The position numbers and the translations under genes are program-made. The notes under the pieces are model-generated. The model saw only the letters and a program-made list of their open reading frames with translations, ran no database searches and was not told where the DNA came from. 64,000 nucleotides of DNA from SIG435 sp045530725 (GTDB lineage: Bacteria; Bacillota; Clostridia; UMGS1810). The stretch's first letter is position 1, and the number at the start of each line of letters is the position of its first letter. The DNA is taken from positions 1-64,000 of the forward strand of contig JAZSCT010000021.1 in the NCBI GenBank assembly GCA_045530725.1, written 5' to 3'. Below are positions 32,106 to 41,156 of the stretch, piece by piece.

Positions 32106-34505
32106 TTATTCAACAAATGCATACTCGCCCATAAAGAGTATTTCGTTATTTATGGTATCTTTTATAACATACACAAAAGGTTTGTCGATTTTTATAACCA
32201 CAGGATCATTTGTGATAAGGGCCGAGGTTACCTTCATAAGGACTGCAGTTGCTGCAGCAGCCTCTGTCCCTTCTTCGTTCACATCGATATATGTCTTATG
32301 GATGACATCACTTACCGCCATAGAAATATCTGACATTGCCGAAAAATCTGCACCTGATGTAAATGATTTATTCATTCCAAGACTATTCAGTATCTCATTA
32401 AGGTTCAGACTGAATTCTGTCTTAAACTTCGGAAGGCTTATATCAACATATGCATTTTCCATTGAAATGCCGCTGAGGTATTTGTCAATACTTTCAATTT
32501 TTGTATCAAATCTCGGCATAATCACGTACATACTGAGGGCTTTGTCCCCTGATATATTTGTATTGCCATTGTGGTCAAAATGTCTGGTGTATGGAAGTTC
32601 GACAACTGTTGCCTTGTCATTTATGAAATAATTGAACCTTCCCAACTGACGCATAAAGTCAACTGTGTGGAATTTGCCGTTTCTGTCAGCGAATTCTCCC
32701 TGTTGTGTTGCCTGCTTTCTGAATTCGTTTTCCCAGCGTCCATTGAAATATACTGCATTTACAAGAGCCGCAGCGAAATCTGAATCATCAATAATTGACG
32801 GTATTTTGCCATTGGTGTTGTCATTTACCCAACCATTGATTGTCTCTTCAGCGTTTGAATTGTTTACTTTGCCGGCTTCTCCATTGTAGAATTCTTTCAC
32901 GGCATCTTTATATTCCGCCTTGAATTCTATGCCTTCTGCACTATCGGTATTTACCCATACAGAGTTTGCCACATTGAGTTTAAGTTCTTTGGTATTTGTA
33001 TAAATGTCGATAAGTTCTTTTGTCTTTTGGTTGAATTCTGATGTGGTAGCAATCTGCATTACATCCTTGATTTCTTCCAATGTTTCGCCTCTTGCACCTG
33101 AAGCAAGAAGTCCAAGTGCCATCTTTATACTCAAAGGAGAAATCATATAGTTTTTGTCTGAAGGCATCTTTGAATAGAGATTATCTGCAAAGGAAACCTC
33201 ATATTCCTTCTCGTTTACAGGTTCTTTGTACTCAGGTTCTTTGATTTCTTCCTTAGGTTCATCTTTGACTTCTTCCTTTATCTTATCTTCAATTTCTTCT
33301 TTTGTTCCTTCTTCAGGCTTTTCTTCGATTTCCTCTTTTACTTCCTCTTTTGTTTCTTCCTTTACTTCTTCCTTTGGCTCTTCTTCCACAACATCCTTAC
33401 TTGTGGAAAAATCCTTTATTACAAATAAGTCTTCATTTCCTTCATAATCAATTCTTACAGATGGAAATTCTGTTTTGTCAACAAGGATGGTGTTTACCGG
33501 TAAGTAAAATACAACACCATAACTATCAATATAGAATTCTGCATTAATTGCATTATCCTTTACATATTCTGATGCAACAGTCTTATAAAGGTGAGGGTTT
33601 GCTGAAATATGACTGTTGAAGGTTGATATAATGAGATTTGCAAGTTCTTCCTGAGAAATACTGAATATATTTTCCTTCTTCATAAGTTGACCTGTTGAAA
33701 GGTCGTATGTTACGCCATTTTTGATTTTGCCATTGGAGAAATCTCCCTTTGTTCCCGACAAAGTATGGAATGCAAAAGAAATAATACTTCCCCGATTGTA
33801 TGTCACGTCAAAAGTTCTCTTGTATTCTGCAGGATAAAAGTCTCCCTTACTTCCCTGTGCACAATAGTTTTCATACATTACAGCCGCCGCTTCGTTTGGC
33901 TGATTACAAAGATACTTGATGTATTCATATGCTCCGTCCCTGAATTTCACATTAAGAGTTGCCGCAGATGGGGACTCTGATACAATTTCAGGATATGCAC
34001 ATAATCCCTTAAGGATAACTTTACTGTCCTGAGAATATGAGTTGTAATTCTGATATTTGTATATAACAGGATTTGCTCCCATATCTGTATTTACAGTAAC
34101 AGTTCTTGTAGCCTGATCCCAGCCTACTTTTGCACCGAATCCCTCGGATACGGCTCTTACAGGCACAAGAGTCCTGTCATTTATAATCTTTGCAGGAGTG
34201 TCAATCTTTGTTCCTCCGTCATTTGTATAGATAGTGTCTGCGCCTATAAGAAATGCCACATATCTTGAACCAAGTTCTGCATACACCTTTTTCCTTACAG
34301 GTTCATATGAAACCTGTGCCCCCAGTTTTTCAAATATGGCTCTTACGGGCACAAGAGTTCTGCCATTTTCTATAACAGGTGCCTGATCGAAATTCACCTT
34401 TTCCCCATTGACAAGTACGGTGATTTCACCCTTTGCAAATACGGGAAGTATGGATGCCGCAAGGCAAAATACGAGGATAACAGATAATATTCTTTTGATT
34501 TTCAT
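32106..34505 (-). CDS. secreted modular serpin with copper-amine-oxidase-N and DUF3298-like domains
   Basis: A 799-residue exported protein. After a signal peptide (1-24) comes a copper amine oxidase N-terminal-type domain (about 25-145) with two NGRTLVPVRA/NDRTLVPVRA repeats. A DUF3298-like domain (about 150-370) follows, then a Lys/Glu-rich linker of about 60 residues, and a full serpin domain (about 440-799). The reactive-loop hinge EEGTEAAAATA (744-754) fits the inhibitory consensus. Counting from the hinge places P1-P1' near Thr-Ser in KVTSAL. Serpins trap serine or cysteine proteases. The ATG at 34505 has AGAGGTG before it. Serpins guard cellulosomes in some clostridia, and docking-type genes are adjacent. 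Confidence 0.88.
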   Translation of the reverse strand: MKIKRILSVILVFCLAASILPVFAKGEITVLVNGEKVNFDQAPVIENGRTLVPVRAIFEKLGAQVSYEPVRKKVYAELGSRYVAFLIGADTIYTNDGGTKIDTPAKIINDRTLVPVRAVSEGFGAKVGWDQATRTVTVNTDMGANPVIYKYQNYNSYSQDSKVILKGLCAYPEIVSESPSAATLNVKFRDGAYEYIKYLCNQPNEAAAVMYENYCAQGSKGDFYPAEYKRTFDVTYNRGSIISFAFHTLSGTKGDFSNGKIKNGVTYDLSTGQLMKKENIFSISQEELANLIISTFNSHISANPHLYKTVASEYVKDNAINAEFYIDSYGVVFYLPVNTILVDKTEFPSVRIDYEGNEDLFVIKDFSTSKDVVEEEPKEEVKEETKEEVKEEIEEKPEEGTKEEIEDKIKEEVKDEPKEEIKEPEYKEPVNEKEYEVSFADNLYSKMPSDKNYMISPLSIKMALGLLASGARGETLEEIKDVMQIATTSEFNQKTKELIDIYTNTKELKLNVANSVWVNTDSAEGIEFKAEYKDAVKEFYNGEAGKVNNSNAEETINGWVNDNTNGKIPSIIDDSDFAAALVNAVYFNGRWENEFRKQATQQGEFADRNGKFHTVDFMRQLGRFNYFINDKATVVELPYTRHFDHNGNTNISGDKALSMYVIMPRFDTKIESIDKYLSGISMENAYVDISLPKFKTEFSLNLNEILNSLGMNKSFTSGADFSAMSDISMAVSDVIHKTYIDVNEEGTEAAAATAVLMKVTSALITNDPVVIKIDKPFVYVIKDTINNEILFMGEYAFVE

Positions 34506-34627
34506 ATATGACACCTCTTTCTCTGATTTATAATTATATTTTTACATAAAGAGAATGGTTTTTCAATATGTTTTAAAAATTTTCACAAAAATGTAATATT
34601 GATGTCACTAAAACCTTTTTCGAAACA

Positions 34628-34662
34628 ACAAAAAGGAACTGCAAATAAGCAGTTCCTTTTTT
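34628..34662 (-). terminator. terminator of the first SLH gene
   Basis: AAAAGGAACTGC pairs with GCAGTTCCTTTT (34631-34642 and 34649-34660). The minus-strand transcript continues with TTTTTG. Confidence 0.85.
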
Positions 34663-34668
34663 GGTACA

Positions 34669-35877
34669 TTATTTTGCAAGTTTTTCCATAACTCTCATAA
34701 ATACTGTGGCTGACTGAGCACGTGTGGAGAGATTCTTCGGATTGAGGGTTGCCTCTGTTTCTCCCTTCATAATCCCTTCTCCTGCCATATACTGAAATGC
34801 AGGGATTGCATACTCGGATATCTGAGAAAAATCATTGTATGAGAGAATATTTGTATTTTCGCCAACTGACATATCAGCCTTTTTGTACATAGCATATCTG
34901 TAAACTATTGCTGCCATCTGCTCACGGGTGATATTGTTGTCGGGCGCAAAAAGCACATCTGATATACCATTTACAATGCCATTTGCACTTGCCCATGCTA
35001 CAGCCTTTTGGTAATATGAGCCTTCGGGCACATCAGAAAAGGCAGTATTTCCTGCAACAGGTTCTCCTTCCATACGATAAAGCACCGTCACAAACATGGC
35101 TCTTGTAACCGGTGTATCAGGCGAAAATGTGCTTTCTGTCACGCCCTTCATAAGGTTGTTTTTGTTGGCGAACTCTACTGATACATAGTACCAGTCAGAA
35201 TCTTTTACATCTGTGAACGGATTGGTCCAGGTTTTTGTGTCCTCTTCTTTTTTATCCTCTGTTATCGTATCATCCTTTGGAGGCTGAACAACAGGAGGTG
35301 GTGTAACAGTCGGCAGTTTTCCCACAGAACCGCTGCTGCTTCCTCCGCCACCGCCACCGCCTGACGGTAATGCGTTAACTGTAAATGTGATGTCATCAAA
35401 CTCTACTTTTCTTCTGAGGGTTTCTTCATGACCGAACTGAGCAAATCCGTCATCAAACTTAACAGAAGCACTTCCGTATGAATCGGCGGTAACTTTAATT
35501 TCTGCAAGGATGAAACCCTGACCTGTTGGAGAAACAGCAGTTTCTGTAGGAAGATAAAATCCTGAAAAATCAATGACTTTTCCGGTAGTTCTTGAAGATA
35601 TAAGTTGTGTAGGTCTAGTTGATGGCAGATATGAAAAAGACTTGATGGTAAGATTTGTAAGCGTACCCACAACATCAAAAGAAACCAGTTGAGAAAAGTC
35701 TCCTTTATCTACCGAAATAATCAAGGTTATTTCACTACCCGGATAAAGATCTGTCAGCGAAGATGTAGAAATGCTTCCTGATACCCCTTCAAGATTATCA
35801 TATATACCCGCATAAGATGTAACAGAAAATGATGAAATTATCATACATAATACCAATATTACAGATATTTTTTTCAT
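34669..35877 (-). CDS. cohesin-like domain protein with three SLH repeats (paralogue A)
   Basis: A 402-residue exported protein. The signal peptide (1-23) is followed by an Ig-like domain of about 150 residues resembling a cohesin. It starts with DLYPGSEITLIISVD and ends with ASVKFDDGF...FTVNAL. Next come an eight-glycine stretch and a Pro/Thr linker. Three SLH repeats from about 215 to 402 follow (FTDVKDSDWYY...ITREQMAAIVYRYA). SLH domains bind pyruvylated wall polymer, made by CsaB enzymes like that at 3796-6033. The next gene upstream has the same design, so the two arose by duplication. The cohesin assignment is by pattern and is moderate. Confidence 0.82.
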   Translation of the reverse strand: MKKISVILVLCMIISSFSVTSYAGIYDNLEGVSGSISTSSLTDLYPGSEITLIISVDKGDFSQLVSFDVVGTLTNLTIKSFSYLPSTRPTQLISSRTTGKVIDFSGFYLPTETAVSPTGQGFILAEIKVTADSYGSASVKFDDGFAQFGHEETLRRKVEFDDITFTVNALPSGGGGGGGSSSGSVGKLPTVTPPPVVQPPKDDTITEDKKEEDTKTWTNPFTDVKDSDWYYVSVEFANKNNLMKGVTESTFSPDTPVTRAMFVTVLYRMEGEPVAGNTAFSDVPEGSYYQKAVAWASANGIVNGISDVLFAPDNNITREQMAAIVYRYAMYKKADMSVGENTNILSYNDFSQISEYAIPAFQYMAGEGIMKGETEATLNPKNLSTRAQSATVFMRVMEKLAK

Positions 35878-35892
35878 AAATGTTTCTCCTTT

Positions 35893-35930
35893 TCAAAAAT
35901 CAAGGGGATGTAAAAAGATTTACATCCCCT
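35893..35930 (-). terminator. terminator of the second SLH gene
   Basis: AGGGGATGTAAA pairs with TTTACATCCCCT (35903-35914 and 35919-35930). The minus strand continues GATTTTTG. Confidence 0.82.
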
Positions 35931-35941
35931 CTTTTTAGAAA

Positions 35942-37249
35942 TTATTTAATCATACCAAAGGCATCCAACGCTCTGTACATCATAATGAATGCTTCCGCTC
36001 TTGTAATAAATTTGTCGGGGTAGAAGCACTGATCTTCATATCCCTTAACGATATCGTGTTTAACCAAAGTTGCAATATAAGGAGCCGCCCATGTGATATC
36101 GTCGCTGTCTCTGAACATAGACATATCATACTCTTCAAGCATTACAAAATCAAATGTATTCATTATAATTACAGCAAATTCTGCTCTTGTTATATTTTTG
36201 AGAGGCCTGTAACTATTGTCCTCAGGGTATCCCTTGATAAGTCTTTTTGAGTGTGCTGCTGCCGTATATATATAAGGTATAGCCCACTCTGCAGCGGCAT
36301 GATCATCACTAAAGCCCGGCACACCGTTAAGCACATTAAGTCTCAATGCATCAACACTTAATTTAGCCGCTTCCTGACGGGTAATATTGGAATTTGGACT
36401 GATGACAATTGCACCGTCTTCTTCGCCCGTTCCATTGATGTATCCCTGTTCATAAAGTTTATCTATTTTTTCATAGTGCCAGTCTGAATCAGACATGTCG
36501 GCATATTTACGTTTGCTACCTGTGCCTGGCTGATCAGGTGTAGGTTCGACCGGTGGAACTATAATACCAGGTGTAACACTTATACCTCCGCCTGAACCGG
36601 AACCTGAGCCTCCGCCACCGCCACCACCGATGGAATTAACAGTAGTGGAAAACGCCGCTACTTTAAGTTCTCTGTGATCGTCGGTATATGTGTAATCTTT
36701 TCTTAAGTAACAGTCATTAAGTGTCAGACTTGCAGCGCCGGGATAAACAGTAGTAAATTTAAACTTCACAAGTTTTGCAAGCCCTTCTTCCGGATCCTCT
36801 GTAATATATGTTGAATCACGAAGTAATGCTACTGTATAACTGATTACGCCGTTTTTACTTTTATCTATAATAGTAGATTTATTTGTCTTAACAGGTTCAC
36901 TAAGTTCAGGTGAACCGTCACCAAGATTTGCAATAAAGTCTATGTCATCAGGATTGGGAATGTCAGCAGATGCTGAATCACCAAGGAACTCTATTCCTGT
37001 TAATGTCAAATTTGTGTATGACCCGATAAGGTCAAAAGCAACAATTTTATCAAGGCTGTTTGTATCAAAATCAACCTTAAGGATTACTTCAAGTGCATCA
37101 CCCGGATAAAGAGCAGTATCTGATGTTCTTACAAGTGTTCCGGTTATGTCATCATATGTCTCGTATATACCTGCATAACTGGTTACAGACAATGACGATA
37201 ATATTAAGATGAAGGATAATATAACCGCGGATATTCTTTTTGTTTTCAT
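35942..37249 (-). CDS. cohesin-like domain protein with three SLH repeats (paralogue B)
   Basis: A 435-residue paralogue of the protein at 34669-35877, sharing the signal peptide ending SSLSVTSYAG, the start ALYPGDALEVILKVD of the cohesin-like domain, and an eight-glycine hinge. Its domain is about 30 residues longer. Its linker is Pro/Thr-rich with PVEPTPDQPG. Three SLH repeats fill residues 245-435 (MSDSDWHYEKIDKLYEQGYING, ITRAEFAVIIMNTFD, ITRAEAFIMMYRALD). GGGAGGG lies before the ATG. Surface anchoring is expected. The two copies differ most in the Ig-like part, which would suit different partners. Confidence 0.82.
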   Translation of the reverse strand: MKTKRISAVILSFILILSSLSVTSYAGIYETYDDITGTLVRTSDTALYPGDALEVILKVDFDTNSLDKIVAFDLIGSYTNLTLTGIEFLGDSASADIPNPDDIDFIANLGDGSPELSEPVKTNKSTIIDKSKNGVISYTVALLRDSTYITEDPEEGLAKLVKFKFTTVYPGAASLTLNDCYLRKDYTYTDDHRELKVAAFSTTVNSIGGGGGGGSGSGSGGGISVTPGIIVPPVEPTPDQPGTGSKRKYADMSDSDWHYEKIDKLYEQGYINGTGEEDGAIVISPNSNITRQEAAKLSVDALRLNVLNGVPGFSDDHAAAEWAIPYIYTAAAHSKRLIKGYPEDNSYRPLKNITRAEFAVIIMNTFDFVMLEEYDMSMFRDSDDITWAAPYIATLVKHDIVKGYEDQCFYPDKFITRAEAFIMMYRALDAFGMIK

Positions 37250-37308
37250 ATGTAAATCCCTCCCGTTATGTGTCTAAGAAACCATTTTTTGCCTGTTTTT
37301 TACTATTT

Positions 37309-37338
37309 ACCCAAAAAGAGCAGATAATCTGCTCTTTT
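37309..37338 (-). terminator. terminator of the long repeat-protein gene
   Basis: AAAAGAGCAGA pairs with TCTGCTCTTTT (37314-37324 and 37328-37338), followed on the minus strand by TGGG after a T-rich arm. It lies 36 bases after the stop codon. Confidence 0.7.
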
Positions 37339-37373
37339 CGGGGTTTATAGTAATTAAATTACTCTATTGTTTA

Positions 37374-40300
37374 TTAGTTTCCGCTGTATGGTGTGATTGT
37401 CTTACCATCAACTGATACCTGGCCACGAGCAAGTGTGATGAAGTAGTGAGCCATTGTTGTTACGTCAAGGTTGTCAACTGTCAGAGATGTATTACCTGTA
37501 TAGAGGTCATACTTAACTTCCTTAGCCTGACCGTACTTACCTGCTACATCTGAGAAGTCAACAGCATCAATTCTGTTATCTCCGTTGGTGTCACCTGCGT
37601 AAATCTTAGAACCTGTAACTACAGATGCTGTGTAACCATCAAGTGTTGTTTTCTTAGATACAACAACATTGATTGTAGCCTTTGTATAACCAGGAACTGC
37701 TACTTTTACTACATATGTTCCTTCAGCCTTGATACCTGCTACTGATACCTTGATGTTTCTGCCATCAAGAGCAATAGTTGCATCGGCTACATCAACATCA
37801 TTAAGTGTAACTGATGTATTGCTAACAAACTTTGTATCTTCTACAGAGCCGATTGTTTCAATAGCAACAACCTGATCAAATGCTGCTTCATAGATTGCAT
37901 ATGTAAGAGTTGTGATTCTTACACCGTCTTTGTCAACTGTGATAACACCGTTGTTTGCATTGATTGTAACATCTGCTGTTACATCTGCAGGTGTCTGGTT
38001 TTCGTCTCTTACACCATTTGTTGTTGTGTATGCAAGAACCTTAACATCTGCTACTGCTTCAGCATCTGTGTAGAATGATGTCTTGCCTGAAACATACGAT
38101 ACTTCATAATCAAATCCAAGTACATCGCCTGCTGTAACTGTAACTTCTACATTGTTACCGATTGTAGCATTTACAGCCTTGTATTCATTGTATTCGCCCA
38201 TATCAACGATTCTTGTAAGTTCATAATCGCTGATTGCAAGGCCGAGTTTTGAGTTTACATCAGAATTTGTTGTATCAAATGCAACTGTAAAGATACCTGC
38301 GCCTGCATCGTATGCAGCGTCGTTGATTGTGAATTCAACACTGATATTGTTGTTGTTGATAGTTTTTGAAAGGATTTCAAATCCGTCTGCAGCTACGATA
38401 TCTTCCACGTCAGTTTCTGCGTTTGAATAAAGGATAGATATCTTACCTGTTTCGATATTACCAACAAGATCTTTTACGTAAACTGTAGCAGTTACGTCTG
38501 TACCTGTCTGTACTTCTGTTGCATCTGTTGTGATAGATACTACAGGATTTTCATCTGTTTCGTTTGCATAGTCAGAAGGAACTTCGAGAAGTGAAACTTC
38601 TACAAACTGTTCAACATCTTTGTATGCAATTTCAAGTGCTTTGCTTTCAGCATCGCCAACTGCAACTGAACCAGCATCATTAATATTTGTACTGTCATAT
38701 GTTACACCGTCAACAGCAACTGTTGCATCGCCGTTTATAATTGCTTCTGTAACTGTTTCCCATTCATCAGCATTAAGTTCAATGATCTGGAATACATTTT
38801 TCTTAATCTTAAGATTGTCAAAGATATCCTTAAGTGTAGCACCTACAAACTTAATAAATTCTGTAGCTGATGTTCTTGGGTCTGCAGATGCAAACTGGAG
38901 TTTACCCTGAGATACAGAAATCTCTGCGATTGCAACACCGCCAAGTGCAAACTCTACCTTGCCGTCTGCGTAAGAAACTACGACACCAAGTCCTTCAAGG
39001 TCCTCTTTGTCAAGTTCTTCTATATCTGTTACAACATCATTTGTAAGAACTTCTCTTGTTGCTGTGATAAGTGTCCATGCTTCTGCGATAATTTCTGCAT
39101 CTGACTTACCGTCAGCAGAGATTGTTCCGTCAACTACGATAACAGGATCACCGTATGTAATTTCTTCTACTGAGAATACAACTTCCACTGCATCAAGTTC
39201 TGCATATGCATTCTTGAATGTGATTGTTGCAACGCCTTCACCGATTTCTACATCGTAGTTGTCAGATGTGATTTCAACACTTCCGTCAGCCACACCATCT
39301 TTGAGTTTATCCGCTGTAACTGTAAGTCTTGCAATAATGTCTGCTGCTGCAGGAACTGATCCGAATACTTCGTTTGAAAGTACAGCAGATGGATTTTCAT
39401 ATGTGATAACTGCAGGGATAAGTTCAAAGTCAAGTTCTGTGCCTGCACAATCAACTGATCCAACATATTCTATGTTAACCTTCTTAGCTTCCAGGTCAAC
39501 TACAACACTGTAGCATACCTGCGGTAATGTAACGCCGATTTCTGCAGGAAGTCTGCCTTCTATTCTGTCTGCTGTTATCTTAACTGCTGCCTTTACAGTA
39601 TCTTCATCAACACTTTCGTGGAACTGAGTCTCTGTAAGAACAGCAACAACATTTTCAAATGTAACAGGTGCATCTGTAAGTGTGAATTCAATGTCTTCTA
39701 CAGAAAGATCTGCATAATCGCCAAGGAATTCAATGCTGATCTTACCTGCGTTCTGATCATCTATAAGAGTTGCTTCTGCTCTAAAATCTTCGCCGTTTAC
39801 AAGAACAACGTCAGAATCCTTAGCATCGTTAACCCATTTTTCTACTGTAACAGCAACGCGTTCTTCAATGCCTGCCATGTTGTCTGCAAAATCAACATAA
39901 TCATATTCTGTTGCAGCGACTGCTGTTGGAGTTTTGTATTCAACTTTGTCGATGATTGTATAGTCAAGTGTGATTGGGTCAACACCTGCAATTGTGATTG
40001 TAACAACACCGTCTTTTGCTTCTGCGCTGAATCCTGTTGTGATTACAACACCATCATCTTCAACACCATCTGTTGTAGTATATTTCTTAACTTCAACTTT
40101 TGAAAGGATGGCTGCCTCAGATGTACCGAAGTCAAATGCATTTTCTGCTGTCCATGTTGCATCATATCTGTAAGATACTACAGGAACATGTTCTGCGATA
40201 GTATATGTAAGACTACCTGCAACTGCTACAGTTGGATCAGCATCGATTGTAACTGTTACGTTACCGTCGTTAAGTGCTACTGTATAACCTTCTGTCATAA

Positions 40301-41084
40301 CAACACCGTCATCTGCAACGCCGTCTGTTGTTGTTACCTTTGTTACTACAACTGCTTCTTTAATATCAACTTCTTCTGTTCCTTCAGGGAATACTTTTGC
40401 TGCTGTTGTAACATCATTCCATGCTGCAGAATAACTGTATGTAATTACAGGATCAGGATCAGGAATAATTTCTCCGCCACCTGTTGTAACTGTAAGTGAG
40501 TCGTTTGTAAGAACAATTCCTTCTGCTGTAGCAGGCTGATCACCTGTCATACCATTAGCATCACCAACCTTAAGGGCATGCGAAACTGTTGCAGTAACGT
40601 CTGTTGCGCCATCATCTACTTTTACTTCGTAAAGTGCAAGATAAAGGTCTGTTGGTGCTGCAAATGCATAGTAATTAACCTTCTTGTTTGTGCTTGTAAG
40701 GTTTGCAACATCAGTTGATATGCCGTAAGAAGCATATGTTCCACCTGCTGTGAACTCTGTCAAGTCAGAGTCTTTTGCAAAAATTGTATCATTGAGTTTG
40801 TTTGTTTCAGCAACAAATGTTGCACCTTCAAGTGTGATATCCGCATAACCGGAATTAAGAGTTGAGAACTTTTTAAGATCAAGTCTCAAATAAACTGTAG
40901 TTCCTGCTTCAACCTCAGTAATTTCTGTTGTTCCGTCAACTGCTACAAATGTAGCTGCAACCTCATATGTTGAAGTGTCGCCAACGGGAAATTTAATTGC
41001 AGCAAATGCTGTAGGCATTGCTACAAAAGAAACCAACATTGTGAGAGTAAGCACGAGACTTAGAATCTTGTTAAATGATTTCAT
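37374..41084 (-). CDS. large secreted repeat protein with a C-terminal dockerin-like sequence
   Basis: A 1236-residue exported protein. After the signal peptide (1-29) comes a cohesin-like Ig domain. From about 215 there are at least six modules of 75-90 residues, such as those ending TTTDGVADDGVV and TTTDGVEDDGVV. A second Ig-like domain follows (about 905-1035), then another module. The C-terminus has a dockerin-type calcium loop DTNGDNRIDAVD (1165-1176) and a degenerate second copy (DLYTGNTSLTVDNLD). Dockerins bind cohesins, and two cohesin-like SLH proteins are encoded just downstream. No catalytic motif is visible, so it looks like a structural or carbohydrate-binding scaffold. Base use is biased by the repeats. 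Confidence 0.78.
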   Translation of the reverse strand: MKSFNKILSLVLTLTMLVSFVAMPTAFAAIKFPVGDTSTYEVAATFVAVDGTTEITEVEAGTTVYLRLDLKKFSTLNSGYADITLEGATFVAETNKLNDTIFAKDSDLTEFTAGGTYASYGISTDVANLTSTNKKVNYYAFAAPTDLYLALYEVKVDDGATDVTATVSHALKVGDANGMTGDQPATAEGIVLTNDSLTVTTGGGEIIPDPDPVITYSYSAAWNDVTTAAKVFPEGTEEVDIKEAVVVTKVTTTDGVADDGVVMTEGYTVALNDGNVTVTIDADPTVAVAGSLTYTIAEHVPVVSYRYDATWTAENAFDFGTSEAAILSKVEVKKYTTTDGVEDDGVVITTGFSAEAKDGVVTITIAGVDPITLDYTIIDKVEYKTPTAVAATEYDYVDFADNMAGIEERVAVTVEKWVNDAKDSDVVLVNGEDFRAEATLIDDQNAGKISIEFLGDYADLSVEDIEFTLTDAPVTFENVVAVLTETQFHESVDEDTVKAAVKITADRIEGRLPAEIGVTLPQVCYSVVVDLEAKKVNIEYVGSVDCAGTELDFELIPAVITYENPSAVLSNEVFGSVPAAADIIARLTVTADKLKDGVADGSVEITSDNYDVEIGEGVATITFKNAYAELDAVEVVFSVEEITYGDPVIVVDGTISADGKSDAEIIAEAWTLITATREVLTNDVVTDIEELDKEDLEGLGVVVSYADGKVEFALGGVAIAEISVSQGKLQFASADPRTSATEFIKFVGATLKDIFDNLKIKKNVFQIIELNADEWETVTEAIINGDATVAVDGVTYDSTNINDAGSVAVGDAESKALEIAYKDVEQFVEVSLLEVPSDYANETDENPVVSITTDATEVQTGTDVTATVYVKDLVGNIETGKISILYSNAETDVEDIVAADGFEILSKTINNNNISVEFTINDAAYDAGAGIFTVAFDTTNSDVNSKLGLAISDYELTRIVDMGEYNEYKAVNATIGNNVEVTVTAGDVLGFDYEVSYVSGKTSFYTDAEAVADVKVLAYTTTNGVRDENQTPADVTADVTINANNGVITVDKDGVRITTLTYAIYEAAFDQVVAIETIGSVEDTKFVSNTSVTLNDVDVADATIALDGRNIKVSVAGIKAEGTYVVKVAVPGYTKATINVVVSKKTTLDGYTASVVTGSKIYAGDTNGDNRIDAVDFSDVAGKYGQAKEVKYDLYTGNTSLTVDNLDVTTMAHYFITLARGQVSVDGKTITPYSGN

Positions 41085-41105
41085 AATCTTCCTCCTTATA
41101 AAGTC

Positions 41106-41141
41106 ACTTTAAGAGGCTCCGAACACGAAACCTCTTAAAGT
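41106..41141 (-). terminator. hairpin between the two repeat-protein genes
   Basis: ACTTTAAGAGG pairs with CCTCTTAAAGT (41106-41116 and 41131-41141). It stands 15 bases after the stop codon of the upstream gene, but only a short T-run follows, so it may allow partial read-through into the long repeat gene. Confidence 0.5.
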
Positions 41142-41156
41142 ATTAATCTGCATTAA

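Noticed and set aside
39618..40103. Plus-strand frame of 161 codons rich in Cys, Asn and Phe
   Set aside because: It is antisense to the repeat-protein gene. Repetitive Val/Thr/Ala codons on the other strand give long open frames by chance, and there is no ribosome binding site.
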